DNA from: Acinetobacter pullicarnis
GTDB taxonomy: Bacteria > Pseudomonadota > Gammaproteobacteria > Pseudomonadales > Moraxellaceae
Direction of reading: 5' to 3'
Assembly (NCBI RefSeq): GCF_006352475.1
Contig: NZ_VCMZ01000001.1
Span: 2,170,001-2,234,000, forward strand
Length of the DNA: 64,000 nt
Made by a program: the position numbers and the translations under genes. This document shows, in pieces, positions 38,227 to 47,493 of this stretch. How positions within the stretch are numbered: position 1 is the stretch's first letter; the number at the start of each line of letters is the position of its first letter. Below the pieces are notes generated by a model. The model was not told where the DNA came from, searched no databases, and was given only the letters and a program-made list of their open reading frames with translations.

Positions 38227-39369
38227 TTAATTCATCACTTTCATTTGCGTTGATAAATAATCGATGTCTTTATTTAAAAGAGCAATGATTGGTCGCGTTA
38301 AAATATCATAACGCCAGCCCAGCAAATACTCAGGTAAATCTTGCTCGCGCCCTTGAAACACCACATGATGATACAAAGTGTTCAACCATTTTTTACGCAT
38401 AAGTACCTCTTTAGGCACTTGACTGCTAATGACCGTTTTTTCGATTAAATCATCAACATACTGCGTCACTCCTTTCGATGAGTGCTTTATTGGTCGTGCA
38501 ATTCGCAGTGGCCAATGATCTGGTTCTGGTAGAAAACGCAAAAGATCCAAAATAATTTTGCCATGCTCGCGTACAATCGATGCACGTAGATCTTTGGTCT
38601 GAGACAATTGAAAATTATTTTTTGGGTTTTTTTCCACCAAATCAATCATACTTGAGTTCTTTAAAATAAAGCTTCTCGGTTGATTTAGGGCTTTGACCAT
38701 TTGCTCACGCCAAACACACAGTTGCTGCAATTGCATTAACTGCTTGCGTGAATGGCGATAATTACCGACTTCACTAAACAATTTTTCTTTCGGTACTTCA
38801 GCTGCAATTTCAAGACTTAAATGATTACTGTCTTCTACTGCAAACTGATAGAGCCCTTTTGCCTCAAGCTCAGCTTTGAGCTTTCCAGCAAGCTGCATAA
38901 TATATAAAACATCATTAGCCGCATATTGCATTTGCTCGCTACTTAATGGACGAGCAAGCCAGTCAGAACGGGTTTGATCTTTCGCAATATCAATTTCTAG
39001 CATTTGTTTTAATGCATTTTGATAACTGACCTGCAGACCATGCCCCAAAAAAGACATGCCAATTTGTGTATCAAAGACATTTTTTAGGCTTTTTTGCTGC
39101 GCATAATGATAGATCAGATCGATATCTTCACTACATGCGTGAAAAATATTTTGCTCTGCTTGATAAAGCCTGTTCCAAAACTCGCTCAAATCCAGTGTAG
39201 TACCATCTAAAAGAAAAATCTGATGATCTACATTAATCTGAAAAACACCGAGTTTCGGCCAGTAAGTATCAACTTTAATAAATTCTGTATCTAAGCCATA
39301 AATCGAACAGCGACTCATCAAATTCAGAACATTATCAAGTTCAGCTTGTTGTTGGATAAATTGAAACAT
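38227..39369 (-). CDS. rnd: Ribonuclease D
   Basis: 3'-5' exoribonuclease that trims tRNA 3' ends. DEDD exonuclease domain: GLDTEFIKVDTYWP (DxE), DLIYHYAQQ region and AANDVLYIMQL (Y-x3-D). An HRDC-type helical domain follows (RKQLMQLQQLCVWREQ). 380 residues, normal. Upstream of ycgL as often seen. Confidence 0.95.
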   Translation of the reverse strand: MFQFIQQQAELDNVLNLMSRCSIYGLDTEFIKVDTYWPKLGVFQINVDHQIFLLDGTTLDLSEFWNRLYQAEQNIFHACSEDIDLIYHYAQQKSLKNVFDTQIGMSFLGHGLQVSYQNALKQMLEIDIAKDQTRSDWLARPLSSEQMQYAANDVLYIMQLAGKLKAELEAKGLYQFAVEDSNHLSLEIAAEVPKEKLFSEVGNYRHSRKQLMQLQQLCVWREQMVKALNQPRSFILKNSSMIDLVEKNPKNNFQLSQTKDLRASIVREHGKIILDLLRFLPEPDHWPLRIARPIKHSSKGVTQYVDDLIEKTVISSQVPKEVLMRKKWLNTLYHHVVFQGREQDLPEYLLGWRYDILTRPIIALLNKDIDYLSTQMKVMN

Positions 39370-39682
39370 GTTCGTTTTGAGTCAAAATAATATATTCAAA
39401 TTAAACAATATTTTACATTAATACAAGATTTTTAAATATAGTATTTTTACACTAATTTCCTAAAAAAAATAAATTACATTGAAAATCAAACACAGCGATG
39501 TATTTTTTGACCTTAAAGCCTAAAATCATACGCCGCATCATCAAATGATGCTACCAAACCCTGAAGTATGAACAGCTTAACTTTGATTGATTTTGACACA
39601 AAACAATATTTTCAGGCGCGAAAATGTTTCAATTATTGTAAACGGATTTGGTGTTTTATCAAGAAAAATATATATAAGTCAC
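39370..39682. other. Intergenic region between rnd and recR
   Basis: 313 bp, AT-rich. Contains a small hairpin GCATCAT CAA ATGATGC at 39535-39551. A plus-strand frame beginning at 39568 runs into recR antisense and is not credible. Promoter of rnd is expected at the left end. Confidence 0.5.
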
Positions 39683-40279
39683 TTATTTCATTTGCATCCG
39701 ATGATGTAATGCCTGACTTAGGGTGTGGCTATCCACATATTCAAGTTCTCCACCCTGTGGTACACCTTGGGCGATTCGTGTCATATGTAAAGCAAGATGC
39801 TTGGTCGCCTCTAAAAGATAATGTGCTGTTGCCTGCCCCTCAACGGTTGCGTTGGTTGCCAGAATGACTTCTTGGATGGATCCCTCGGTTAGACGTTGCA
39901 CCAAATAAGGAATACCAATTTCTTCAGGTCCTATCCCATCTAAAGGTGATAAATGCCCTCCCAAAACATGATATTTCCCTCGAAAACTACCGCTTTGTTC
40001 AATTGCCATAACATCTGCAGGAGATTCAACGACACAAAGCACTTTGTCATCTCTGTCGATTGACAAACAAATATCACATACCTCATTTTCAGTCAGTGAG
40101 TGGCAAGTTCTGCATTCATGAATATAAGAGGTTGCTTCATTCAGGGCATGCGCTAAATTAACAGCCCCTTCACGGTTTTTCATAATCAGATGCAAAGCCA
40201 TACGTTGGGCAGACTTAGGCCCAACGCTTGGCAAAATACGTAAGCTTTGCACTAGCTGATCGAAACGATCACTAAACAC
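39683..40279 (-). CDS. recR: Recombination protein RecR
   Basis: Part of the RecFOR pathway that loads RecA at gaps. N-terminal helix-hairpin-helix (LRILPSVGPKSAQRMALHL), four-cysteine zinc site (CRTCHSLTENEVCDIC), and Toprim domain (LCVVESPADVMAIEQ). 198 residues. 11 bp after ybaB, the usual pair; dnaX, often before them, is absent here. Confidence 0.97.
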   Translation of the reverse strand: MFSDRFDQLVQSLRILPSVGPKSAQRMALHLIMKNREGAVNLAHALNEATSYIHECRTCHSLTENEVCDICLSIDRDDKVLCVVESPADVMAIEQSGSFRGKYHVLGGHLSPLDGIGPEEIGIPYLVQRLTEGSIQEVILATNATVEGQATAHYLLEATKHLALHMTRIAQGVPQGGELEYVDSHTLSQALHHRMQMK

Positions 40280-40290
40280 TAGGCGAATCC

Positions 40291-40620
40291 TTAAAACATA
40301 CCTGCTAAACCAGGGGGTAAGCCCATGCCAGTATTTGCAGCTTTCATTTTTTCTTCACTAATGACTTCGGCTTGACGTACAGCATCATTAATTGCAGCAG
40401 CGATTAAATCTTCAATCATATCCGGATCATCTTGTAATAATTCAGGATTAATTTCGATACGTTTAACCACGTTACGGCAAGTCATGGTGACTTTAACCAA
40501 ACCACCACCCGCTTCAGCTTGCACTTCTGTTTGCGCTAACTGCTCTTTGGCTTTTTTAACATTTTGTTCCATATCTTTTTGCATGCGCTGGGCTTGCTGC
40601 ATTAACATATTGATATTCAT
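40291..40620 (-). CDS. ybaB: Nucleoid-associated protein, YbaB/EbfC family
   Basis: 109 residues from the ATG at 40620, with GGAGAG upstream; a TTG four codons earlier is open. N-terminal and C-terminal helices flank a beta sheet ([19 protein letters not shown]). Dimeric DNA binder that sits with recR in an operon. Confidence 0.94.
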   Translation of the reverse strand: MNINMLMQQAQRMQKDMEQNVKKAKEQLAQTEVQAEAGGGLVKVTMTCRNVVKRIEINPELLQDDPDMIEDLIAAAINDAVRQAEVISEEKMKAANTGMGLPPGLAGMF

Positions 40621-40646
40621 AAATCTCTCCAAACCATCCTATTTTC

Positions 40647-41834
40647 TTAAATTAAATCTAAACCACGAGCAAGATCGCGAATAATATCATTAAAATCTTC
40701 TAAACCAACAGATAGACGTATTAATCCTTCATCAATACCGACCCGTTGCTTGGCTTCATCACTCAGTTTGCCGTGTGTGGTCGTCGCTGGATGGGTAATG
40801 GTTGATTTAGCATCACCCAGATTCCCTGTAATCGAAATCATTTGGGTCTGATCAATGATCGTCCACGCCTGCTCACGACCGCCATATACTTTAAACGAAA
40901 CAATACCGCCAAACCCTTGTTGTTGTACAACCGCTAAAGCATGGGTTGGATGATCTTCGAATCCGGCATAATAAACATGTTCAACTTTAGGATGCTGCTT
41001 TAACCATTCAGCAACCTTTTCGGCATTCGCACAATGCTCTCGCATCCGCAAACGCAAGGTTTCTAAGCCTTTCAACACAACCCATGCATTAAACGGGCTC
41101 ATCGATGGACCAGTGGTACGCACATAACCAAATACGTCTTCAAGCAATTTATCGCTACCAGCGACAGCTCCCCCTAAAGTTCGACCTTGGCCATCCAAAT
41201 ATTTGGTTGCTGAATAAACCACTAAATCTGCACCCAACGCCAAAGGCTTTTGTAATATTGGCGTACAAAGCGTGTTATCAATCGCCAATAAGGCTTGGTG
41301 TGCATGTGCCAAATCGGCTAAAGCACGAATATCCGCAACTTCATTTAATGGATTAGAGGGGGATTCTAAAAACAACAGTTTTGTTTCTGGGCGAATCGCT
41401 GCTTCCCATGCACAAAGATCCGTTAAATCAACGAAATCGACAGCAATACCAAACTTGCAAATGTATTTTTCAAATAGCGCAACAGTTGAACCAAAGACTG
41501 CACGCGAACACACCACATGATCGCCCGTTTTTAAAAAGGACATGCACACCGCCATAATTGCAGCCATACCGGAACTGGTTGCAACAACACGTTCTGCGCC
41601 TTCAAGTGCTGCCAGACGTTTTTCAAACATCGCGACCGTTGGGTTAGTAAAGCGTGAATAGATATTCCCCGCCACTTGCCCAGAAAACTTGGCGGCTGCC
41701 TCGGCTGCATTCGCATAAGTAAAAGAAGAAGTTAAAAATATTGGTTCGGCATGCTCACCTTCAAAACTCCGGGTATGCCCGGTACGAATTGCAAGTGTGT
41801 CAAGTTGATATTCAATGTCGTCGTATTGACTCAT
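40647..41834 (-). CDS. metZ: O-succinylhomoserine sulfhydrylase
   Basis: PLP enzyme joining O-succinylhomoserine and sulfide to give homocysteine, direct sulfhydrylation for methionine. Cys/Met-metabolism family: YSRFTNPT near residue 60, SSGMAAIMAV, and Lys in VVYSATKYLDGQGR as the Schiff base. 395 residues. MetZ rather than MetB is based on overall similarity to Pseudomonas/Acinetobacter MetZ. Located 14 bp upstream of ybaB. Confidence 0.9.
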   Translation of the reverse strand: MSQYDDIEYQLDTLAIRTGHTRSFEGEHAEPIFLTSSFTYANAAEAAAKFSGQVAGNIYSRFTNPTVAMFEKRLAALEGAERVVATSSGMAAIMAVCMSFLKTGDHVVCSRAVFGSTVALFEKYICKFGIAVDFVDLTDLCAWEAAIRPETKLLFLESPSNPLNEVADIRALADLAHAHQALLAIDNTLCTPILQKPLALGADLVVYSATKYLDGQGRTLGGAVAGSDKLLEDVFGYVRTTGPSMSPFNAWVVLKGLETLRLRMREHCANAEKVAEWLKQHPKVEHVYYAGFEDHPTHALAVVQQQGFGGIVSFKVYGGREQAWTIIDQTQMISITGNLGDAKSTITHPATTTHGKLSDEAKQRVGIDEGLIRLSVGLEDFNDIIRDLARGLDLI

Positions 41835-41973
41835 TTATTTACACCAGTTATGGATTGGCTTGTGAATTATAGCCAACATTTTGAGCGCCTAAGGTATTTA
41901 AGGTCAAGGTAAAATATGAAAATATAGCTTAGACTGCCAACAAATTCTTCTGATCACGAGTTTTGATCCAATC

Positions 41974-43074
41974 ATGTCAGCCATTAAACAGAAAATGAAA
42001 CAGCAACAAGATAAACTGAAAAACCTGTCAAAACGGCTATTTGATTCGAAATCACTGATCCTTTCTCAGCAAACCCCCTATCAAATCATTGCCGAGTGGG
42101 ATCATATTCGGGTGCGCTATTATGCTGCCACTGAGAGAAAATATCTTGAACCACTGGTCTTTGTTGCGCCACTTGCGATCAACATGTCCATTTATGACTT
42201 ATTCCCTTATCGCTCATTAATCCAATATTTTACTCAAATCGGATTTGAAGTGTATTTAGTTGACTGGGGGGAAATGAACTACCAACACCGCCATCTAAAT
42301 TTTTTAAGTTTTGTTCAAGACTATATACCTCAATGTATTCAGCAGATTCAGCAGCATGCCAACAGCGAAAAAATTTCTCTGCATGGCTGGAGTATGGCTG
42401 GTATTTTTGTCATGCTGTATACCGCACGACAACAACCGCAGATTGTGAAAAATTTAATGGTCTTGGGGAGTCCAATTGACAGCTATGCTTCTGGTTATCT
42501 TGGTAAACTGATTGAAACTAGCAATGCTGTGATACAGCGGTCAGAGAAACTAAAAAAAACCTTATATTCTGGTAAGCTACCGACTGCATTTATTCACTCA
42601 CCAGCCAAGCTCAATGCAATAGGCTTTAAAATCATTAATCCCAAAAGTTGGTATGACGGACAGAAACAGTTATTACTCAACCTTGATAAAACACAAAACC
42701 TGCAAGAGCACGCAACTTTAGCTCACTTTTTGAATCATATGATTGACTATCCTGGCGGGATTGTTCAAGACATGCTCTTCAATATCTGGCTGCAAAATCC
42801 ATTAAAAAATGGTTGGATTGAATTACAAGATCAAATGATTAATCTTAAAGCGATCAATTGCTCATTATTGATTGGCGCAGGAACAAATGATCAAATCGTC
42901 ACTGCAGCCGCCGCGCAGCCACTGGAAAACCTAACCAGCAGTACAGATGTCACGTATCGCCTTATTCCTGGTGGACATTTAGGCTTGATGTCGAGCAAAA
43001 AAAGTGCTGATAAATTTTGGCCATTCCTCGCAGACTGGCTCAAGCAGCGATCTACAGCTTTAAACACAGCATAA
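41974..43074 (+). CDS. PhaC-like alpha/beta hydrolase
   Basis: 366 residues. Alpha/beta-hydrolase fold resembling polyhydroxyalkanoate synthases: the N-terminal region, YEVYLVDWG strand equivalent (GFEVYLVDWGEMN), nucleophile motif HGWSMAGIF, Asp in AGTNDQIV and His in PGGHLGL. The nucleophile is Ser where true PHA synthases have Cys, so it is more likely a hydrolase or a class III-like relative. No phaE, phaA or phaB neighbour. Single gene. Confidence 0.82.
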   Translation: MSAIKQKMKQQQDKLKNLSKRLFDSKSLILSQQTPYQIIAEWDHIRVRYYAATERKYLEPLVFVAPLAINMSIYDLFPYRSLIQYFTQIGFEVYLVDWGEMNYQHRHLNFLSFVQDYIPQCIQQIQQHANSEKISLHGWSMAGIFVMLYTARQQPQIVKNLMVLGSPIDSYASGYLGKLIETSNAVIQRSEKLKKTLYSGKLPTAFIHSPAKLNAIGFKIINPKSWYDGQKQLLLNLDKTQNLQEHATLAHFLNHMIDYPGGIVQDMLFNIWLQNPLKNGWIELQDQMINLKAINCSLLIGAGTNDQIVTAAAAQPLENLTSSTDVTYRLIPGGHLGLMSSKKSADKFWPFLADWLKQRSTALNTA

Positions 43075-43205
43075 GTCAGATATACAGAGATAAAAGAAGG
43101 GAAACTTGATGATTTAATCTGTTGCTGATACAAACAGTGACTTCGTCAGTGCAATAAAACGGTATGAATCATGGAGTAAAATTACGTTTGAGTAATGATT
43201 CAACA

Positions 43206-43233
43206 TTGTATAAAGCTTTTCTGCCCCTATAAT
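43206..43233 (+). promoter_or_regulatory. Sigma-70-type promoter
   Basis: TTGTAT (43206-43211), 16-bp spacer and perfect TATAAT (43228-43233), about 45 bp before the small secreted-protein gene. Confidence 0.6.
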
Positions 43234-43278
43234 GGCTATAAATAAGACACCATTGATGTCAATTTTTGAGGTAAGCAC

Positions 43279-43548
43279 ATGAAAAAGTTCACAGTAGCAT
43301 TATTCTCTATCGTTTCAGTTGCAGTGGGTTCATATGCCTATGCAGCAGATGCTGCACAAGAGTGTAAAAAACTCCAAGATGAATCAAATCTTATCTATGC
43401 GGCAAAAGGCTTCTGCTTTAAAGATCCTGAAGCAAAAGAGAAGTATGGAAATGAAAACTGCTTTACCAACAAACCCAAGTTTTCTGATAAAGAACAACAG
43501 CACCTTGACGACATCAAAGCACGTCAAAAAGAGTTGAACTGTAAATAG
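43279..43548 (+). CDS. Small secreted YARHG-like protein, 89 aa
   Basis: Signal peptide MKKFTVALFSIVSVAVGSYAYAA, then a short domain with YAAKGFCFKDPEAKEKYGNENC, which matches the YARHG pattern of small extracytoplasmic domains, and four cysteines in all. GAGGTAAG lies upstream of the ATG. Function unknown; it stands 34 bp before the HIT gene, so they may be cotranscribed. Confidence 0.8.
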   Translation: MKKFTVALFSIVSVAVGSYAYAADAAQECKKLQDESNLIYAAKGFCFKDPEAKEKYGNENCFTNKPKFSDKEQQHLDDIKARQKELNCK

Positions 43549-43582
43549 TTAAAATTCAAGGACACTAACCACGGAGTAGTAT

Positions 43583-43996
43583 ATGGCTTACGATGACCAA
43601 AATATTTTCGCAAAAATTTTACGTGCTGAGATTCCCGCGATAAAAGTCTATGAAGACGATCAAGTACTTGCTTTTATGGATATTATGCCACAAGCAGATG
43701 GTCACACATTGGTCATTCCTAAAGTACCAGCGGTCACACTACTCGATCTCCCAGCTGATGCTGCGGCCTATACCATTCAAGTCGTTCAAAAAGTTGCCAA
43801 AGCAATTGAAACAGCCTTAGATGCAAAAGGCATCGTCCTTATGCAACTCTCAGGAGAGGCTGCTGGACAAACTGTGCCCCACGTACATTTCCATCTGATT
43901 CCAAGTTCAATTCATACGTTGGGCAAACACGCTGCTCAAATGGGTGATCAAGAGAAAATTAAAGCGTTGGCTGAGAAAATTAAAGCAGCCCTCTAG
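43583..43996 (+). CDS. HIT-family nucleotide hydrolase
   Basis: 137 residues. Histidine triad HVHFH in [13 protein letters not shown] is the catalytic site; the start [20 protein letters not shown] is typical. Members cleave purine-nucleoside phosphoramidates or dinucleotides. Closer to HinT/Hit-like hydrolases than to GalT. GGAGTAGT precedes the ATG. Confidence 0.93.
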   Translation: MAYDDQNIFAKILRAEIPAIKVYEDDQVLAFMDIMPQADGHTLVIPKVPAVTLLDLPADAAAYTIQVVQKVAKAIETALDAKGIVLMQLSGEAAGQTVPHVHFHLIPSSIHTLGKHAAQMGDQEKIKALAEKIKAAL

Positions 43997-44622
43997 TTTA
44001 AATAAATAGACCTATTTCTTTTTTGTATAATGAAATCGAATGATAATTCTCCCTTGTCATTCCGAATTAAATTAAGCAATCAATGAAAGCGGTCTATTTT
44101 TTATGCGCTGATTTAAATGATTGCAAAATAAAAATCAACTTTCACACCCCTCTCCGCCTTCCTCGCCAGACATCAACCAAATCGATCCTTTAAATAACGC
44201 CCTCAAATGAAATCTAATGCTTTATAAACATTTAAATAAACCAAATGTTATATTTTAAAATAAATAGAATTCAATAAAATAGAAAAATTATTCAAGCCAT
44301 TCCACTTGGTTAATCAATATATTCCATGTATAAACAAGATAAAATAAATTCAATAAAAATCAGATTCACTTCACCTTTACACATATGAATTAATAATAAT
44401 TAACTTTATTTTTATACTTAAATACAATGACTTATAAATAAAAAATTAAAACCTAAAATAAAAAATAAGCAGAAATCACAAAGTATCAAACACTAGCTCT
44501 CTATATTTCCAATTTAGCTTTAACTACTCAGTCCATCACTTCATTTCAATTCCAAATTATACAATTACTAAAATCCACTTATTTATTAATATAAATTTTA
44601 AACCACTAAACCTACCTCTTAA
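43997..44622. other. Long AT-rich intergenic region
   Basis: About 790 bp gene-free to the porin, very rich in A and T. Near its left end, AATAGACC (44005-44012) is complementary to GGTCTATT before a T-run (44091-44098), enclosing a hairpin around 44038-44066; this could be the end of the HIT transcript or a small RNA. No open frame looks real. Confidence 0.4.
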
Positions 44623-44651
44623 ACGTCATCAAACTGTCATTTTGCTTTCAC
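44623..44651 (+). promoter_or_regulatory. Candidate Pho box
   Basis: Three 7-bp units at 11-bp spacing: ACGTCAT (44623-44629), CTGTCAT (44634-44640) and CTTTCAC (44645-44651), each separated by 4 AT-rich bases. This is the PhoB-site layout (7-bp direct repeats around 4-bp spacers, consensus CTGTCAT). It lies about 135 bp before the porin start. Confidence 0.55.
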
Positions 44652-44695
44652 TGACTTGTAACAAAGTTTTCAGATACTGCAAAGCAAGTTAGTAA

Positions 44696-44729
44696 GCGTT
44701 TGTAACTACCTTTAAAACCTTACAAACGC
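44696..44729 (+). promoter_or_regulatory. Leader stem-loop of the porin mRNA
   Basis: Perfect 10-bp inverted repeat GCGTTTGTAA / TTACAAACGC with a 14-nt loop, 57 bp upstream of the porin ATG and between it and the Pho-box-like site. No T-run follows, so it is more likely a stabilising leader hairpin or operator than a terminator. Confidence 0.55.
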
Positions 44730-44786
44730 AGAACGGTTAAATCAATCACATGCCATTTTAGATATACGTTTTTTGGAGAAATCTCA

Positions 44787-45881
44787 ATGAAAAAAGTGCT
44801 ACTCGCTGCAGCAGTTGCATCAATTGGCTTTAGCGCAGCGCATGCAGCGCCAACATTGTACGGTAAATTCAATGTTTCATTAAACCAAGTTGATAATAAT
44901 GACTGGAAAGGCAACGACCAAACTCAGCTCAACTCGAATGCTTCACGCTTTGGGATTAAAGGCGAAGAAAAATTAACGGATACACTTGGTGTTGTTTATC
45001 AAGCTGAATGGGCAATTTCAACTGATGGTTCAGGTTCAGATACAGACCTCAGCGCACGTAATCGCTTCCTCGGCTTAAGCTTTAAAGACATTGGTGTATT
45101 AAAAGCAGGTAATTACGACTCTTACTTCAAAACTGTTGCTGGCGATTATCAAGATATCTTCAACGATGACACCAATCTCGATATCACCAAAACCATGTAC
45201 GGTGAAGAACGTCTTAAAAACGTGGTTGGTTTTGAAACAGATAAAAAATTAATTATCCCAGGCCTACAATTTAAAGTTATGGCTGAAATGGGCGAAAATA
45301 ACGCTTCAAAATATACCACTAAAGAACGTAATGGCTTTGGAAGTGGCGTATCAACTGCACTGTCTTATGAAAACAAAGATGCTGGTGTAGCAGTTGCACT
45401 TGCTGGTAACTTTGGTGTCGCTGGTACTTATAATGCATCTGGCATTAAAGATAAAATCGAATCTGATGCTTACCGCCTAACCGGTTCTTATGACTTATCT
45501 AAAATTGGCGTTCAAGGTTTAACTTTAGGCGCACTTTATCAATATGTAGAACCATCTAATTCACCAACAGCTGCATCGCTAACTGCAAACAAACTTGACC
45601 CTAGAGTTGCCTCACTTGAAGAAAATGCATGGGCCATCCAAGCAACCTATCGCATTGCAAGCACACCTTGGGCAGTCAAAGGTCAATACCAGTCTGCAAA
45701 AGATGAATGGACAGGTGGTAGTCAAACACTTGATCAATATGGTATGGGCTTAGACTATAACTTCAATAAACAAACTCGCTTCTACGGCATCCTTGCACAG
45801 CAAAAACGTGATTGGAAAGATAAAAACACTACAGACGATACAAAAACTGTATTTGGTGCAGGTATGGTCTACAGCTTCTAA
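44787..45881 (+). CDS. Outer-membrane porin (Gram-negative porin family)
   Basis: 364 residues. Signal peptide MKKVLLAAAVASIGFSAAHAA, then a trimeric-porin pattern: APTLYGKFNVSLNQ first strand, SRFGIKGEEKLTDTLGVVYQAEW, NRFLGLSFKDIGVLKAGNYDS, and a C-terminal GAGMVYSF ending in Phe as needed for barrel assembly. Lys/Asp balance at loops does not settle ion choice. The upstream Pho-box-like site suggests induction by low phosphate. GGAGAAAT is the ribosome site. Confidence 0.92.
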   Translation: MKKVLLAAAVASIGFSAAHAAPTLYGKFNVSLNQVDNNDWKGNDQTQLNSNASRFGIKGEEKLTDTLGVVYQAEWAISTDGSGSDTDLSARNRFLGLSFKDIGVLKAGNYDSYFKTVAGDYQDIFNDDTNLDITKTMYGEERLKNVVGFETDKKLIIPGLQFKVMAEMGENNASKYTTKERNGFGSGVSTALSYENKDAGVAVALAGNFGVAGTYNASGIKDKIESDAYRLTGSYDLSKIGVQGLTLGALYQYVEPSNSPTAASLTANKLDPRVASLEENAWAIQATYRIASTPWAVKGQYQSAKDEWTGGSQTLDQYGMGLDYNFNKQTRFYGILAQQKRDWKDKNTTDDTKTVFGAGMVYSF

Positions 45882-45926
45882 GCCAATCCATCTGGTCTAA
45901 AGCAAGTTTTCCAAAACTCTCCCACT

Positions 45927-45957
45927 TAAAACTCCGAGTCAAATGACTCGGAGTTTT
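45927..45957. terminator. Bidirectional terminator
   Basis: AAACTCCGAGTC / GACTCGGAGTTT stem, loop AAAT, with T-run. It separates the convergent porin and dadA-like genes. Confidence 0.92.
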
Positions 45958-45992
45958 TCTGTTAAATCCATGAATAGATACGGCAAGCCACG

Positions 45993-47237
45993 CTACATCG
46001 GCAGCTCACGATAGACTTCTTGTGCAATCATCACCGCAGTTGCTGCAGATAAAGTCCATCCCAAATGACCGTGCCCAGTATTATAAAAAACCCGCTCACG
46101 CTTTCCACGTCGTACTACAGGCAACATATTCGGCATCATTGGTCGAAGTCCCGCCCAAGGCACGACATGTTCAGTAGAAAGGTTGAAATTTTTATTGACC
46201 CAGTCGGTTAAGGGTTGAATACGGTCAGCACGAATATCTCGATTATAGCCATTAAACTCCGCTGTTCCCGCCACCCGCAAACGATTTTCACCTAAGCGCG
46301 AAGTCACAATTTTAGCGCCCTCATCCAGCAAACTCACCCAAGGTGCAGCTTGAATACTTTCTGGATCATTGAGTTGTACAGTAATCGAATAGCCTTTCAC
46401 CGGATATATATTCACGCGATCACCCAGTTGCTTCGCTAACTGATAACTTCCCACACCGCCACAAACCACCACTGCATCTGCATCAAGTTGTGAGGTCATT
46501 TTTTCTGTCATCTGCATATTTTCTACGCTTGGCTGATACTGGATGCGCACCCCTTGAGTGTCCGTATCGATCGCCAGTACTTGCATACCAAACAAATACT
46601 TAACCCCTTTACTTTCAGTCACTTTAGCCAGCCCAGTGGTAAATTTATGAATATCACCTGTAGCATCGTCCGGGCAATAAAAACCGCCGTAATATTTCCC
46701 TGTCAGCGTTGGCTCAATACTTTTAATTTCATCGGTTGTAATTGAATATCGAGTTAAACCACCACTACACAGTAATTCATTAACCTGCGTTGCGACCACA
46801 TACTCCTCAGCTGTATGATAAAAATGTAAAATTCCCCGTTTTTCTAAATCGAAATCAATCCCTTCCTGCTCCGCAACAGTAAATAAACGTGCGCGTGCCA
46901 TCAGTGCCATTTTGACCGTTTCTTGTGTATTGCTTTCATAGTTTTTGATGTGGCCTAAGAATTCGACCAACCAAGCATATTTATGGAGATCAAAGGCTGG
47001 ATTGAGTAATAGCGGTGCATCCTTGCGCGCCATCCACTTAATTCCTTTAAGTACCGTTGATTTTTGATTCCACACTTCCGCATTACAGGCAGAAAGTTGG
47101 CCGCCATTGGCGAAAGAAGTTTCCATTGCTGGAAAAAGATGCTTATCAATAACCGTAACCGCATAGCCCAATTGAACCAATTCATAAGCTGTGGTTACGC
47201 CGGTAATACCTGCACCAATTACAACGACATGTTTCAT
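45993..47237 (-). CDS. dadA: D-amino acid dehydrogenase, glycine-riboswitch controlled
   Basis: FAD-dependent DAO-family oxidoreductase, 414 residues. N-terminal dinucleotide-binding motif VVVIGAGITGVTTAYEL, the family pattern SFANGGQLSACNAE, and a C-terminal FAD segment GHGHLGWTLSAATAV. Start at 47237 with AAGGGG upstream; a longer frame to 47264 enters the leader. Because a tandem glycine riboswitch precedes it, glycine is a likely physiological substrate or signal, so glycine oxidase activity is possible. No alr (dadX) gene adjoins it, unlike in many dad operons. Confidence 0.9.
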   Translation of the reverse strand: MKHVVVIGAGITGVTTAYELVQLGYAVTVIDKHLFPAMETSFANGGQLSACNAEVWNQKSTVLKGIKWMARKDAPLLLNPAFDLHKYAWLVEFLGHIKNYESNTQETVKMALMARARLFTVAEQEGIDFDLEKRGILHFYHTAEEYVVATQVNELLCSGGLTRYSITTDEIKSIEPTLTGKYYGGFYCPDDATGDIHKFTTGLAKVTESKGVKYLFGMQVLAIDTDTQGVRIQYQPSVENMQMTEKMTSQLDADAVVVCGGVGSYQLAKQLGDRVNIYPVKGYSITVQLNDPESIQAAPWVSLLDEGAKIVTSRLGENRLRVAGTAEFNGYNRDIRADRIQPLTDWVNKNFNLSTEHVVPWAGLRPMMPNMLPVVRRGKRERVFYNTGHGHLGWTLSAATAVMIAQEVYRELPM

Positions 47238-47247
47238 AAAACACCCC

Positions 47248-47270
47248 TTTGAAATGCATAACATTTCAAA
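47248..47270 (-). promoter_or_regulatory. Expression-platform hairpin before dadA
   Basis: TTTGAAATG / CATTTCAAA, perfect 9-bp stem with 5-nt loop, between the second glycine aptamer and the ribosome-binding site. The AAGGGG Shine-Dalgarno starts at the foot of the stem, so folding could hide part of it. Confidence 0.6.
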
Positions 47271-47275
47271 TCATG

Positions 47276-47493
47276 CCCCATCTGTCATTGGTACCTGAGA
47301 GCTTCGATACACATTTAAAAACTCAATTAGTTAAACAATGAGTAGTCAAATATGACCATCCCCTTCGGTGAGCACATAATTTTTTTATGGCTTCTCTCCA
47401 GATTTTTGCGATTGTTACAGTCCTTTTGCCTGAGAGTTTCCGGGGCGGTTGCTCCTTCGGCGAGCGCATTTTTGCTTCTCTCCTGCAACAATC
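47276..47493 (-). promoter_or_regulatory. Tandem glycine riboswitch
   Basis: Two aptamers read on the minus strand. Aptamer 1 (about 47486-47417) has GGAGAGA, GCTCGCCGAAGGAGCAACCGCC, AAACTCTCAGGCAAAAGGAC. Aptamer 2 (about 47402-47276) has GGAGAGAAGCC, GCTCACCGAAGGGG, GAAGCTCTCAGGTACCAATGACAGA. The 5' leader GATTGTT (47493-47487) pairs with AACAATC in the linker (47416-47410), forming the P0 kink-turn element known for full-length tandem glycine riboswitches. It directly precedes dadA. Confidence 0.96.

Noticed and set aside
39568-39867. Plus-strand 99-codon frame over the recR 3' end
   Set aside because: Most of it is antisense to recR; the initial part has a Cys-rich run but no ribosome site.
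41974-43074. Polyhydroxyalkanoate synthase (phaC)
   Set aside because: The nucleophile position is Ser, not Cys, and no pha genes are near, so I called it PhaC-like only.
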